Source: an uncultured Aeriscardovia sp.
GTDB taxonomy: Bacteria > Actinomycetota > Actinomycetes > Actinomycetales > Bifidobacteriaceae
Assembly (NCBI GenBank): GCA_903789525.1
Contig: CAIFER010000001.1
Span: 558,001 to 622,000 of the forward strand
DNA length: 64,000 nucleotides
Reading direction: 5' to 3'
A program made the position numbers and the translations under genes. The number at the start of each line of letters is the position of its first letter. The stretch's first letter is position 1. Below are positions 35,898-46,103 of the stretch, in pieces. The notes beneath the pieces are model-generated. The model did no database searches. It had not been told where the DNA came from and saw only the letters and a list, made by a program, of their open reading frames with translations.

Positions 35898-36395
35898 TTA
35901 CTTCTTTTCGTCGCCATCCTGATACGGCTTGGCAGACAGGATCTTCGCGGTAATCGTCGAGCCGTTCGGAGCTTGATATTTCACCGACTCACCCGTCTTA
36001 TGACCGAAGATAGCTGCCCCGAGCGGAGATTGTGGGCTGACAATCACCTCATCCGTCGCAATTGACAGATCATGCGAACCGACGAGATATGTGCCCTTCA
36101 CACCTCCAACTTCGAGTGTGACAAGCGTGCCGTTGCCGATCTCTCCTGCTGGTGGTGGCGTGATGATCTTCGAATCGCGCAGTTTGACAGTCAGCTCGTT
36201 GATGCGGCCTTCGTTCTTCGACTGTGCGTCCTTTGCGGCCTGATAACCACCGTTCTCGCTTAAATCACCTTCAGCACGTGCCTTCGCAATCTTTTGAACA
36301 ATGTCAGCACGAACTGGGCCCGTCCGATGAGCGAGTTCCTTTTTCATCGTGTCATACGCGTCTTGTGTCAGCAGATAGACTTTCTCTTCTGCCAT
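35898..36395 (-). CDS. greA: Transcription elongation factor GreA
   Basis: Rescues backtracked RNA polymerase by stimulating transcript cleavage. 165 residues: an N-terminal coiled coil with the acidic tip GDLSENGGYQAAKDAQ, then the FKBP-like C-terminal domain with ISPQSPLG-type VSPQSPLGAAIFGHKTGE. The ATG at 36395 has AAGGAG upstream. It is 22 bases downstream of the FKBP gene and probably in the same transcript. Confidence 0.95.
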   Translation of the reverse strand: MAEEKVYLLTQDAYDTMKKELAHRTGPVRADIVQKIAKARAEGDLSENGGYQAAKDAQSKNEGRINELTVKLRDSKIITPPPAGEIGNGTLVTLEVGGVKGTYLVGSHDLSIATDEVIVSPQSPLGAAIFGHKTGESVKYQAPNGSTITAKILSAKPYQDGDEKK

Positions 36396-36417
36396 AATGC
36401 TCCTTTTACTGGATGAA

Positions 36418-36834
36418 TCAACGAGATGTCGTCGAAATGATGTCGACGACGAAAACAAGTGTGTCTGTGCCACCGATTCCCGCTTGTGGAACACCGCGAG
36501 AACCATATCCGTACTCTGGCGGAACACTCAGCAGCAGACGACTTCCGACGTTATGACCGACAATCGTGTCATCCCAGCCTTGAATGAGCTGACCCACTCC
36601 GATGGGGAACGTGGCCGGTTGATGGCGATCGAAACTGGAATCAAACGGAGTCTTCTTTCCCCAGACAACGCCGTGATAGTTCACCGTCACCGTGTCGCCT
36701 TTGCGGACAACCGGGCCGTCGCCTTCGACAACTTCACTGCATCGAAGACCATCGACAGGACCAGACTGTGGGAAAGTGATTGCTGGACTGCCGCCGAACT
36801 TTGCTTCGACGCTTGGCATCTGTTCATCGCTCAT
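36418..36834 (-). CDS. FKBP-type peptidyl-prolyl isomerase
   Basis: Cytoplasmic proline isomerase and folding helper, 138 residues with no signal peptide. The FKBP core is clear: GDTVTVNYHGVVWG, FDSSFDR, FPIGVGQLIQGWDDTIVG, then SRLLLSVPPEYGYG and LVFVVDI. AAGGAG stands before the ATG at 36834. It precedes greA. A short hairpin (36855-36869) lies in its leader and a 16-bp palindrome further upstream. Confidence 0.94.
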   Translation of the reverse strand: MSDEQMPSVEAKFGGSPAITFPQSGPVDGLRCSEVVEGDGPVVRKGDTVTVNYHGVVWGKKTPFDSSFDRHQPATFPIGVGQLIQGWDDTIVGHNVGSRLLLSVPPEYGYGSRGVPQAGIGGTDTLVFVVDIISTTSR

Positions 36835-36854
36835 ACCAAACTCCTTATTCAGAT

Positions 36855-36869
36855 CGCGGGAAGCCCGCG
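36855..36869 (-). other. GC-rich hairpin in the FKBP gene leader
   Basis: CGCGGG and CCCGCG with a 3-base loop, about 20 bases upstream of the FKBP start codon. It may affect translation or transcription of the FKBP-greA unit. Confidence 0.4.
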
Positions 36870-36903
36870 TCAATCTTTTCTGACCGTCCCATGATAAACC
36901 ATG

Positions 36904-36919
36904 CTGTCCTGCAGGACAG
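36904..36919. promoter_or_regulatory. Perfect 16-bp palindrome in a divergent region
   Basis: CTGTCCTGCAGGACAG is fully symmetric. It lies 70 bases upstream of the FKBP gene (minus) and 41 bases upstream of the coiled-coil gene (plus). On the minus strand TTGCCT stands at its edge and TTTATC about 19 bases further, so it may sit between -35 and -10. It is a good operator candidate for an unknown regulator. Confidence 0.5.
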
Positions 36920-36959
36920 GCAATCTTGAAAAGAGAGAGTTACGAAAAGGAGTGCGGCG

Positions 36960-37763
36960 ATGAGCGAGACACCCGAAATCCTGCGCCTGAAGCAAGCAGA
37001 ACGCAATTTGGACCAGGCACGTAAAGAACATGACAAAAGAGTTCAGGATGCTCGTCAAGCTCTGAAGCGAGCGCAAAAAGAGCAGTCTCGTGCAATTGAG
37101 GAGGCAGAACGGTCCCTCGCCTCTGAACGTACACGGTGGGCAACACCAATCGATACGTTTTCTGATGCACAGCTGTTCCGCGATCACGTACAGCGCGGAA
37201 CACAATCACTTCCTCTGGGTACATCAATGTCGAGCAATATTCAGGCCGCTACTACTGCCACTTCTTCATCCGCTGAGGACGCAGCATCTCAGCAAACTGG
37301 ACAGTCTGCATCTGCTCCTTCAGCTTCAGGTCAAAAGTTGACACAAACTCTCACGTTGACACTCTCAACGCACGAGGGGCACATCGATATTCCTGCGGAT
37401 CCCTCTCATCAAGACGATGCATACGAATTCGCGTCTCACGTGATGACTGCGGGAAAGAACGCAGCAGCGAATATTTCCGATCATCAGCATCGGCTTCACG
37501 TTCTCGAACAGGCGGTTCAATCGGCACACACGACTGCCCCACAAGTCGACCAGGCGCAGAAAAATCTCGACGAGGTAGAAAAAGCGATGGGCGCGATTCA
37601 AAGTGCCAGCCTCGAACTTGACCAAGTGCGTCAATCAACGCCGCCAGAAATATTGCGCAGCTACGATCGCAACAACAAGAATCGCACGATCGGCATCATC
37701 CTTGGTGCCGTGATCATTTTCATTGCACTTGTCGCATTCGTTGCATGGTTTTTCATGCGTTAA
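36960..37763 (+). CDS. Unknown coiled-coil protein with C-terminal membrane anchor
   Basis: I do not recognise a family. 267 residues in three parts. Residues about 5-60 are a charged coiled coil (LKQAERNLDQARKEHDKR and similar). The middle part has a Ser/Ala/Gln-rich linker (about 90-125), a segment LTQTLTLTLSTHEGHIDIP, and a second helix-rich section. The end is basic (DRNNKNRT) followed by one membrane helix (about 245-265) and a very short tail, so the protein is probably tail-anchored with most of it in the cytoplasm. AAAAGGAG stands before the ATG. It is divergent from the FKBP-greA unit. Confidence 0.7.
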   Translation: MSETPEILRLKQAERNLDQARKEHDKRVQDARQALKRAQKEQSRAIEEAERSLASERTRWATPIDTFSDAQLFRDHVQRGTQSLPLGTSMSSNIQAATTATSSSAEDAASQQTGQSASAPSASGQKLTQTLTLTLSTHEGHIDIPADPSHQDDAYEFASHVMTAGKNAAANISDHQHRLHVLEQAVQSAHTTAPQVDQAQKNLDEVEKAMGAIQSASLELDQVRQSTPPEILRSYDRNNKNRTIGIILGAVIIFIALVAFVAWFFMR

Positions 37764-37769
37764 TATGCG

Positions 37770-37851
37770 TACGCCAGGAGGGGATCGAACCCTCAGACCC
37801 GAAGGTGGCAGATTTTAAGTCTGCTGCGTCTACCAGTTCCGCCACTGGCGC
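37770..37851 (-). tRNA. tRNA-Leu(UAA)
   Basis: An 82-nucleotide class II tRNA. The acceptor arms GCGCCAG and CTGGCGT pair (one G-T), the anticodon stem is GCAGA/TCTGC and the loop CTTAAAA gives anticodon UAA. The long variable arm (ACCTTCGGGT) is typical of leucine tRNAs. No CCA is encoded, unlike tRNA-Leu(CAA) at 3802. Confidence 0.95.
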
Positions 37852-37923
37852 ACGAACACTTCTACGATAGTCCTACCCCTCCCGACACTCAGCGTTGCCA
37901 TGTTCGAGTTGCGGGTGTTTATT

Positions 37924-38934
37924 TTAAGAGGCCAGAAGCTCTCTGCCTGCATCGATGATGATGCCGTACAGTAAACCACGTTCACTTGCCGTGTAGTGAT
38001 CCAACGCGCGTCCCGACTTCTTCGTTTGCTGCGTCATCATGGTCAAGAGGCGAGAAAGAACGAGTGCCCCACCCCCGATCACATCACGACGTCCAGCATT
38101 AATGACAGGCCAATCTCGCGCCATTTCGTCGGTGCTCAACGTCAACAGACGACTGCATGCTTGATGTGCCTGATCAAACGGGATAACAGCCCCATCCACT
38201 TTTTGCGACGAGTACTGCTTCTCTCCCATGGCGATCAAGCTCACCGTCGTGAACGTTCCTGAAACGCCGATGAGCGTCCGCACGTGCGTGAAATCGATTG
38301 CCTGTGTGGCTTCAGATAGATGAGCGTCGATATCGTCTGTCGCCTCTTGCACCTCAGCAGCCGTAGGTGGGACAGCAGACCAGTGACGTTCGCTCATACG
38401 CACAGATCCGATGTTCAGGGAAATCGCATGCGTGTTCACGCTCATATCCGGTCCGACCGTGCCGACTACCAGCTCAGTCGACCCTCCGCCCAAGTCCACG
38501 ACCATGAGCGGTGACTCACGAACACGCGTCTGTGAATCAAGCGCTGACGTCGCTCCCAGAAAGCTTAAATTGGCTTCGCGCACACCGGGGATGACACGGG
38601 GACGGACGTGCAGAATCGATTCGACCGTATCTTCAAACTCACTGCGGTTTTCAGCATCGCGAGAAGCAGATGTCGCCACAAAACGCACCGCATCAACCCC
38701 ACCGGTTTCGTCGATAACCTGGCGGAAACGACGGCACGCCCGATACGTTCTCTCAAGTGCATCAGGAGCAAAACGATGATTCTGATCCACTCCCTCACCC
38801 AGCCGGACGACGTCCATCATGCGTGGAACGACCACATGCAAGCCATCGTGATCCACATCTGCGATCATGAGTCGAATTGAATTAGTTCCACAATCAATTC
38901 CAGCAATCCGCACACGGGAGCGCTTGCTCTCCAT
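37924..38934 (-). CDS. Ppx/GppA-family exopolyphosphatase
   Basis: Hydrolyses inorganic polyphosphate or pppGpp; the family does not separate the two by sequence. 336 residues with the sugar-kinase/actin fold: phosphate 1 motif GIDCGTNSIRLMIADV, VATSASRDAENR, phosphate 2 motif VVDLGGGSTELVVG and the adenosine-like GVSGTFTTVSLIA. It lacks the C-terminal HD domain of long Ppx. The ATG at 38934 is preferred (AAAGGG nine bases upstream). It forms a run with DUF501 and the FtsB-like gene, as in mycobacteria. Confidence 0.9.
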   Translation of the reverse strand: MESKRSRVRIAGIDCGTNSIRLMIADVDHDGLHVVVPRMMDVVRLGEGVDQNHRFAPDALERTYRACRRFRQVIDETGGVDAVRFVATSASRDAENRSEFEDTVESILHVRPRVIPGVREANLSFLGATSALDSQTRVRESPLMVVDLGGGSTELVVGTVGPDMSVNTHAISLNIGSVRMSERHWSAVPPTAAEVQEATDDIDAHLSEATQAIDFTHVRTLIGVSGTFTTVSLIAMGEKQYSSQKVDGAVIPFDQAHQACSRLLTLSTDEMARDWPVINAGRRDVIGGGALVLSRLLTMMTQQTKKSGRALDHYTASERGLLYGIIIDAGRELLAS

Positions 38935-38956
38935 AACTCTCATCCCTTTGAAAAGA

Positions 38957-39679
38957 CTATGCCTTCATTGACGAATGTTCAGCTGGTAACTGGCACCGGC
39001 ACACATCAAGCGAAAACTCCGGACGAATCTTTTTCAGCGCCCAGTCGCCAATCGGATTCACTCCTGGACCCATGACGAGTGATTGGCCGATCAGTGCATG
39101 CAAACATTTGACGCGCGTCGGCATTCCCCCTGCACTAATACCAGCGATATGTTCCTCGCTGTCATGTAAGGCGTGAGCAAGTATGTGCCGCACTTCTAGG
39201 TACATCGCATGCGCGCGCTGATACTGTTTTTTCACCTGGTCAATCTTCGGATCTGGATGAGTCGACTGAAGCTGGTGAGTGAGCTCATTCATCACACCCG
39301 TTGCCTCCAGGCGCGAAATAGCTTTGACGGCAACCGGATTCGTGACGTAAAAAGTGGTCGGAAACGGCGTTGGCCGGGCAACATGGTCGGTGATAAGTGG
39401 ACGCGTGATCACGACAACAGGGGCTCCACACCGGTGGCATCGCACGGCTACCGATACGATTCCGCGCGGATACCGTCCCAGCTGTTGCGTGACTTGCTCA
39501 ATATCCTTTTCATTTGCACGATGCTTGAGCGCTTGTGCCACTACGCGATTGCATCGATCTTGATCAGAAGCGCTCAGTTGTACACCGGGATCTACCTGCT
39601 CTGCGAACGTGTGGGTTTGTTGTTCTCTATGACGCATTTCGACCGGTGCATGCATGTGTTGCGTCTGTGTCTGTGTCAT
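38957..39679 (-). CDS. DUF501 family protein
   Basis: 240 residues of the actinobacterial DUF501 family, function unknown. Family patterns are LGRYPRGIVSVAVRCHRCGAP, PTPFPTTFYVTNP, ISRLEATGVM, ISAGGMPTRVKCLHALI and a final NPIGDWAL with DVCRC. The Cys pair (CHRC) and the C-terminal Cys residues could bind metal. An extra Gln/His-rich N-terminus of about 40 residues precedes the domain. It overlaps the FtsB-like gene by four bases (ATGA), so the two are coupled. Confidence 0.88.
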   Translation of the reverse strand: MTQTQTQHMHAPVEMRHREQQTHTFAEQVDPGVQLSASDQDRCNRVVAQALKHRANEKDIEQVTQQLGRYPRGIVSVAVRCHRCGAPVVVITRPLITDHVARPTPFPTTFYVTNPVAVKAISRLEATGVMNELTHQLQSTHPDPKIDQVKKQYQRAHAMYLEVRHILAHALHDSEEHIAGISAGGMPTRVKCLHALIGQSLVMGPGVNPIGDWALKKIRPEFSLDVCRCQLPAEHSSMKA

Positions 39680-40275
39680 TTGTGCGATACCTTCCGTCCA
39701 GACAGTGCCGTGTGAGCAGACTGCGACCGCTGCGACTTCGATGTCCCCCGATCAGCGTTTACCCATGATTTCTTCATCCGCTCATACCACTCGTCTGACT
39801 TTTTCGTCCGTCCAGTCCGGGCCGTTCGCCGATCCATATATTTCTCAGCACCGGTGACACGAATACTCGTTTCACCCGGGAACACAAATCCAAGCCGACT
39901 GCGGGCTTGCGCAACGACATAATTCTTGTCGTTCCAACGAGCAATTTGCCGATCGAGCTCATCACGTTGACGGGTGATCTGAGCCTTTTGCTGTTGAAGT
40001 TCCGTAACCTGGTTTTGGCTCGCTGAATACAACCGATACGTTGCGAAGAGCTGGATCAAACCGATGATGGCAATCACCACTGCTGCAACAATCCACATGT
40101 ACATGGCAGCCCGCCGACGAGGCTTCTCATCTGTATCTCGGCTCATCTGCGCATTTTGATCAAATAGCTGCGATGAAACGCGAGAAGGTGGACGACCAGC
40201 TGGCGTGCGTTCGCCACTTCTCGGTCTGCTCCCCACAACGCGCCGATGAGATGAAAAATCGTATGAAGAAGTCAC
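39676..40275 (-). CDS. Septum formation initiator (FtsB/DivIC-like)
   Basis: Small division protein with one membrane helix (about 58-78) followed by a coiled coil (QNQVTELQQQKAQITRQRDELDRQI) and ARSRLGFVFPGE, the DivIC signature. The N-terminus is basic and Pro/Arg-rich; the tail is Ser/Lys-rich. The start is uncertain: the frame opens inside the eno terminator, the GTG at 40275 is the first codon after it, and the ATG at 40146 gives a shorter protein that keeps the helix. It is coupled to DUF501 and lies downstream of eno, the conserved actinobacterial order. Confidence 0.85.
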   Translation of the reverse strand: MTSSYDFSSHRRVVGSRPRSGERTPAGRPPSRVSSQLFDQNAQMSRDTDEKPRRRAAMYMWIVAAVVIAIIGLIQLFATYRLYSASQNQVTELQQQKAQITRQRDELDRQIARWNDKNYVVAQARSRLGFVFPGETSIRVTGAEKYMDRRTARTGRTKKSDEWYERMKKSWVNADRGTSKSQRSQSAHTALSGRKVSHK

Positions 40276-40281
40276 ATAATA

Positions 40282-40323
40282 AAAATACCCGGAGCCCTCA
40301 ATCAAAAGAGTTCCGGGTATTGA
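40282..40323 (-). terminator. Terminator of eno
   Basis: ATACCCGGA (40286-40294) and TCCGGGTAT (40313-40321) are perfect 9-base arms with an 18-base loop. On the minus strand the stem runs into a T-rich stretch (A run 40282-40286 on +). It lies about 45 bases after the eno stop. Confidence 0.85.
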
Positions 40324-40365
40324 AATTTACTGCTCACCTGATGAGATCAGGCACACAGCACGCCT

Positions 40366-41709
<1,344 letters not shown>

Positions 41710-41726
41710 TTATGTGCAACATCTTT

Positions 41727-41732
41727 ATTTTA
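41727..41732 (-). promoter_or_regulatory. Candidate -10 element of eno
   Basis: TAAAAT on the minus strand, about 40 bases before the eno start, in the short gap after mfd. The -35 region (TTCAAC, spacer 16) is weak. Confidence 0.3.
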
Positions 41733-41760
41733 TCTACGTCAGCCGACCGTTGAATGCTTT

Positions 41761-44700
41761 TCACTGACGAGGTTGCGAGCGCTGAGACGGCGGCACAGAT
41801 TTCCACGCAAAATCATCCAAGACTTGCTTGACCCAGTCAATAACGCCTTGCGAATCGAACGAGTCAGCAGCTTGAGCAGACCGCTGGAATGGTGCCGGAA
41901 TGAGGACCACATGAGTAACCGGCCGATACATAAATCCGTGATAAATACGACTCATCCGCATTCTGACAGATTCAGACGGATCAATCTGCGCAAACCGAAC
42001 ACGTGAACCAAGCGCCGAGATCTCGCTGAGACCGAGCTTGGCAGCCTGCTGGCGCAGACGTGAGACCGAGAAGAGGAGCTTTACCTCGTCTGGAATCTTT
42101 CCATAGCGATCGACGAGCTCATCTGCAACACCCTTCAGCTCGTCATCGTTCCGTGCCGCTGCAATCTTGCGGTACGCTTCCAGACGCAACTTATCCGAAT
42201 TGATATACGAGACTGGGATGGATGCTTGGATCGGCAAGTCGATGCTGACCGGCTTGACTTCCTTCTTGTCCGGATTCTTGTAATCCTCCACTGCCTGGGA
42301 TACCATGCGGACGTACAGATCAAATCCGACGCCTTCAATGTGCCCGGACTGCTCAGCACCGAGCATATTGCCCGTGCCACGGAGCTCCAGATCGCGCATG
42401 GCAACATCTGTTCCTGAGCCAAGAGCCGTATGCTGAGCAATCGTCGCAAGACGATCATGTGCCTGCTGTGTCAATGGTTTCTGTGCATCGTACAAGAAAT
42501 ACGCATATGCACGCTCACGCGAGCGGCCCACACGTCCACGCAGCTGATGAAGTTGCGAGAGACCGTAACGTTGCGCATCATCGACGATCAACGTGTTCGC
42601 ATTCGAAATATCGAGACCCGTCTCAATGATCGTCGTGCATACCAGCACATCAATCTTGCGCTGCCAAAAGTCTTGAATCGTCTGATCGAGCTGTCGTTCC
42701 GGCATTTTGCCGTGCCCGATCCCGATACGCGCTTCTGGTACTAGATCATGGATACGACCGGCAACTTTCATGATGTCTTGCACGCGATTGTGCACGTAAA
42801 ACACCTGACCGCCGCGCAAAAGCTCTCGGCGCAACGCCGCAACGATCGTGGCATCCTCATACGGGCCAACGTACGTCAAAATCGGAAGACGATCCTCTGG
42901 CGGCGTGGCAAGTGTGGACATCTGACGAATTCCTGTCAGCGCCATCTCGAGCGTCCTCGGAATCGGGGTCGCTGACATCGACAGAACATCGACACTCGGC
43001 CATAGTGCCTTCAGCGTCTCCTTGTGCTCTACGCCAAAACGCTGCTCCTCATCGATGATGACAAGACCAAGATCCTTAAACTTAATCTTCGGATTGAGCA
43101 ACATGTGCGTGCCAATGACGACGTCCACTGATCCGTCTTCCAAGCCTGCCAGCGTCTTCTTCGTCTCCTCAGCAGATTGGAAACGTGACAGAGAGCGCAC
43201 AGTCACCGGGAAATCAGCGTAACGCTGTGAGAACGTCTCCTGATGCTGTTGAACAAGCAAAGTGGTCGGCACGAGAATGGCAACTTGCTTGCCGCCCATC
43301 ACCGCTTTGAATGCAGCGCGCACTGCTATTTCAGTTTTGCCGAAGCCGACATCACCCGAAATGAGTCGATCCATCGGGTGCGGCGACTCCATATCAGCCT
43401 TCACCTCATCGATCGTGCGCAGCTGATCTGGGGTCTCCTGATACGGAAATGCGTCTTCCATCTCCTTTTGCCACGGAGTATCCGGACCGAAGGCATGACC
43501 ACGAATGCGCCGACGCTTCGAATACAGTTTGACGAGATCAGTGGCGATCTCCTTGACATGTTTTTGCGCCTTGTACTTCGTCTCAGCCCAGTCATTGCCG
43601 CCAAGTTTGTTGAGCTTCGGCTTATCAGACCCGATATACCGGCTGATGAGATCCATCTGATCGGTTGGAACGAACAGATGATCTGGTGGAGCACCGCGAT
43701 GCGTCGGAGCGTATTCGAGAACAATGTATTCTCGTTCGCCCTTCATTGCACCCGAGCCAACGTTGCGCCGCTCCATTTTGACGAACTTGCCGATACCGTG
43801 TTGCTCGTGAACAACATAATCCCCGGGCTTGAGGTCCATAAGATTGACGGCATTCCGTCGACGCCGCGCCGTGTGCTTGCCATACCCAGCAGCCGTCGTA
43901 TGGCCAAGAATGTCGGATTCAGTGAGGACCGCCAGATGGGCAGAACGGTCGATGAAACCATGAACAGCCTTAGACTGCACATACTGAATGCCAGTCAGTC
44001 CTTCTTGCTCAATGGACTGCTGCAAGCGTGAGAGTGTGCCATGACCGGCTGCACTAACGACGGTGACAAGCTTCGACTTCGTCAAGCTCTTCAGCAGATC
44101 AATCGTCTTCGTGCCGTTGCCACGCAGATCTTGAACCGGTTGCACGTCCAAACGGACATTCGAATCATTGGACGTATCGACTGAGAATTCCGTCATATCC
44201 CACAGTGGGTGCCCAGCGTTGAGAAGACCTGATCGCACTTCAGACAGATCGAGAAAACTTGCCCGTCCGAAATCAAGCGGAACACCCTGATCAGACTTCC
44301 CGGACGCCGCTACGTGCCAACTTGCAGCAAGGAATTCATCAGCCGTCTTACTCAAATCTGATGCAGCGCGCTCGACTTTCTCCGGATCAGCGAAAAGAAC
44401 GACGCTCGACGGGTCAATGAGATCAGAAACCGAATCAAGATCGTCGACTAACACCGGGAGGAGCGATTCCATGCCTTCGACAGCGATCCCGTGGGAGATC
44501 GACTCCAGCATTTCATCGGCATTTTCGATCTTGCCAATCAGTGAAGCGGCACGCTTTCGGACCGCGTCGCTCAGTTGCAGTTCACGACACGGAGTCGCCC
44601 ACACACTCGAAATCTGATCGCCGAACGTGCGCTGATCAGAAACGTTGAATTCACGGATCGTATCGATTTCATCACCGAAAAACTCAATACGAACAGCGTG

Positions 44701-45438
44701 TGGAGCGGTCGGCGCAAACACATCGAGAATGCCACCGCGAACCGCAAACTGTCCCCGCTGCATTACCAGATCTGTGCGCTCATACGAGTTGAGAGCAAGC
44801 TTCTTCTCTGCCTCCTGCATGTCCATCTGCTCACCGATGCGGAAAACAAGCGGCTCAATATCCCCCAGACCATGCGCTACCGGCTGGATGAGCGAGCGAA
44901 CTGGCATGACGAGAATGCGAATCGGGCCAAAGGATGGACCGTCGTCCTCCTCCGACCTTTTCTTGTCAGCAGTGTCAGCAGCAGGCGCTGGATGAGCGAG
45001 ACGACGGAAAACAGCCATACGCCGAGCGACCGTATCCGCCCGGGGAGAAAGTCGCTCATGTGGAAGCGTCTCCCACCCTGGTAACTGCGCAACCTCGTTC
45101 GGATCACCAGGCCACCATGAGAGCAGATCATCAGTGAACTCTTCGCAGTCACGAGCAGACGCAGTAACCACAACTGTGGGGCGCATCTTTCCAACCTGGG
45201 CAGCAAAAGCTGGCTGCACACCACTGATAGCAGAAATGCGACGTAACTCGGCATTTTCAGCGCGATTCTCAGGACTCGTATCGCGAATGCTCCCCAGCAA
45301 CTCAGTGATACCCGGATCTGTTTGCAGATGCGTCAAATACGGGGCAAGCGTCCCCACCCACGATGGTTGTTGTTGCTGCGTCTGTTTCGTCCCCGACTGC
45401 TTCTTCACTCCTGTTGACACGCTCTCCCTCTTCTTCAT
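41761..45438 (-). CDS. mfd: Transcription-repair coupling factor
   Basis: Removes RNA polymerase stalled at lesions and recruits UvrA. 1225 residues: N-terminal UvrB-like part with [16 protein letters not shown], the RNA polymerase-interaction domain (GDYVVHEQHGIGKFV), then the translocase with Walker A GDVGFGKTEIA, the DEEQRFG box, MSATPIPRTLEM and QLRGRVGRSRERAYAYF. The C-terminal domain carries the regulatory region. The ATG at 45438 lacks a good Shine-Dalgarno; a GTG at 45420 has GAGGGAG upstream and may be the true start. It is 17 bases downstream of pth, probably in one operon. Confidence 0.96.
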   Translation of the reverse strand: MKKRESVSTGVKKQSGTKQTQQQQPSWVGTLAPYLTHLQTDPGITELLGSIRDTSPENRAENAELRRISAISGVQPAFAAQVGKMRPTVVVTASARDCEEFTDDLLSWWPGDPNEVAQLPGWETLPHERLSPRADTVARRMAVFRRLAHPAPAADTADKKRSEEDDGPSFGPIRILVMPVRSLIQPVAHGLGDIEPLVFRIGEQMDMQEAEKKLALNSYERTDLVMQRGQFAVRGGILDVFAPTAPHAVRIEFFGDEIDTIREFNVSDQRTFGDQISSVWATPCRELQLSDAVRKRAASLIGKIENADEMLESISHGIAVEGMESLLPVLVDDLDSVSDLIDPSSVVLFADPEKVERAASDLSKTADEFLAASWHVAASGKSDQGVPLDFGRASFLDLSEVRSGLLNAGHPLWDMTEFSVDTSNDSNVRLDVQPVQDLRGNGTKTIDLLKSLTKSKLVTVVSAAGHGTLSRLQQSIEQEGLTGIQYVQSKAVHGFIDRSAHLAVLTESDILGHTTAAGYGKHTARRRRNAVNLMDLKPGDYVVHEQHGIGKFVKMERRNVGSGAMKGEREYIVLEYAPTHRGAPPDHLFVPTDQMDLISRYIGSDKPKLNKLGGNDWAETKYKAQKHVKEIATDLVKLYSKRRRIRGHAFGPDTPWQKEMEDAFPYQETPDQLRTIDEVKADMESPHPMDRLISGDVGFGKTEIAVRAAFKAVMGGKQVAILVPTTLLVQQHQETFSQRYADFPVTVRSLSRFQSAEETKKTLAGLEDGSVDVVIGTHMLLNPKIKFKDLGLVIIDEEQRFGVEHKETLKALWPSVDVLSMSATPIPRTLEMALTGIRQMSTLATPPEDRLPILTYVGPYEDATIVAALRRELLRGGQVFYVHNRVQDIMKVAGRIHDLVPEARIGIGHGKMPERQLDQTIQDFWQRKIDVLVCTTIIETGLDISNANTLIVDDAQRYGLSQLHQLRGRVGRSRERAYAYFLYDAQKPLTQQAHDRLATIAQHTALGSGTDVAMRDLELRGTGNMLGAEQSGHIEGVGFDLYVRMVSQAVEDYKNPDKKEVKPVSIDLPIQASIPVSYINSDKLRLEAYRKIAAARNDDELKGVADELVDRYGKIPDEVKLLFSVSRLRQQAAKLGLSEISALGSRVRFAQIDPSESVRMRMSRIYHGFMYRPVTHVVLIPAPFQRSAQAADSFDSQGVIDWVKQVLDDFAWKSVPPSQRSQPRQ

Positions 45439-45455
45439 TTTCGCAGTAAATCAGC

Positions 45456-46070
45456 TTACTTCACTGACCGCGAGCGCGCGTTGTACTTCTCTTCGGCTGC
45501 ACTCAGGCCATCGCACGCAATCATTTCAACAGCATCTGCACCGTCAGCGACGAAATCCGCCAGATGAGCCCGCTGCGCAGACGGGAATCTTCCAAGCACC
45601 CAGTCGATGGAATTGCGATGCGCCTGCGGACCACGTGCTGGGTGACCTGTCCCCATCCGCACTCGGTTGTATTCGTTCGTTCCCAGAGACCGATCAATTG
45701 ACTTAATACCGTTGTGGCCGCCGGAAGAACCACCCTGCTTGACCTTAATACGGCCGAAATCTAAATCCATATCGTCATGAATGATAATGACGCGATGTGG
45801 ATCGATATCGTAATATTCGCACAGAGAGGAAACCGCGTCACCGGAATCGTTCATATATGTCAGCGGCTTGGCGAAGAAGGCTTTCAGATGTGTTGAACCC
45901 ATGCTGATCATGCCCCGGCCGGCGAGTGCCAAACCTTTATGGTCAGTGAGGCTAACATTCCAGCGCTGTGTGAGGGCATCAAGCACCATGAATCCCATAT
46001 TGTGCCGCGTTCCCTCATACTTTTTCCCTGGGTTACCGAGACCTGCAATCAGCCAAAAATCTGAAGCCAT
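45456..46070 (-). CDS. pth: Peptidyl-tRNA hydrolase
   Basis: Recycles tRNA from peptidyl-tRNA. 204 residues with GLGNPGKKYEGTRHNMGFMVLD (catalytic His in RHNMG), PLTYMNDSG, IIHDDMDLDFG and KQGGSSGGHNGIKSI. The C-terminus is extended by a few basic residues. It stands upstream of mfd and downstream of the UPF0182 gene. Confidence 0.96.
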   Translation of the reverse strand: MASDFWLIAGLGNPGKKYEGTRHNMGFMVLDALTQRWNVSLTDHKGLALAGRGMISMGSTHLKAFFAKPLTYMNDSGDAVSSLCEYYDIDPHRVIIIHDDMDLDFGRIKVKQGGSSGGHNGIKSIDRSLGTNEYNRVRMGTGHPARGPQAHRNSIDWVLGRFPSAQRAHLADFVADGADAVEMIACDGLSAAEEKYNARSRSVK

Positions 46071-46103
46071 TGTGACTGTTTCCCCTTCCTTCTGTTTGTG
46101 CCA

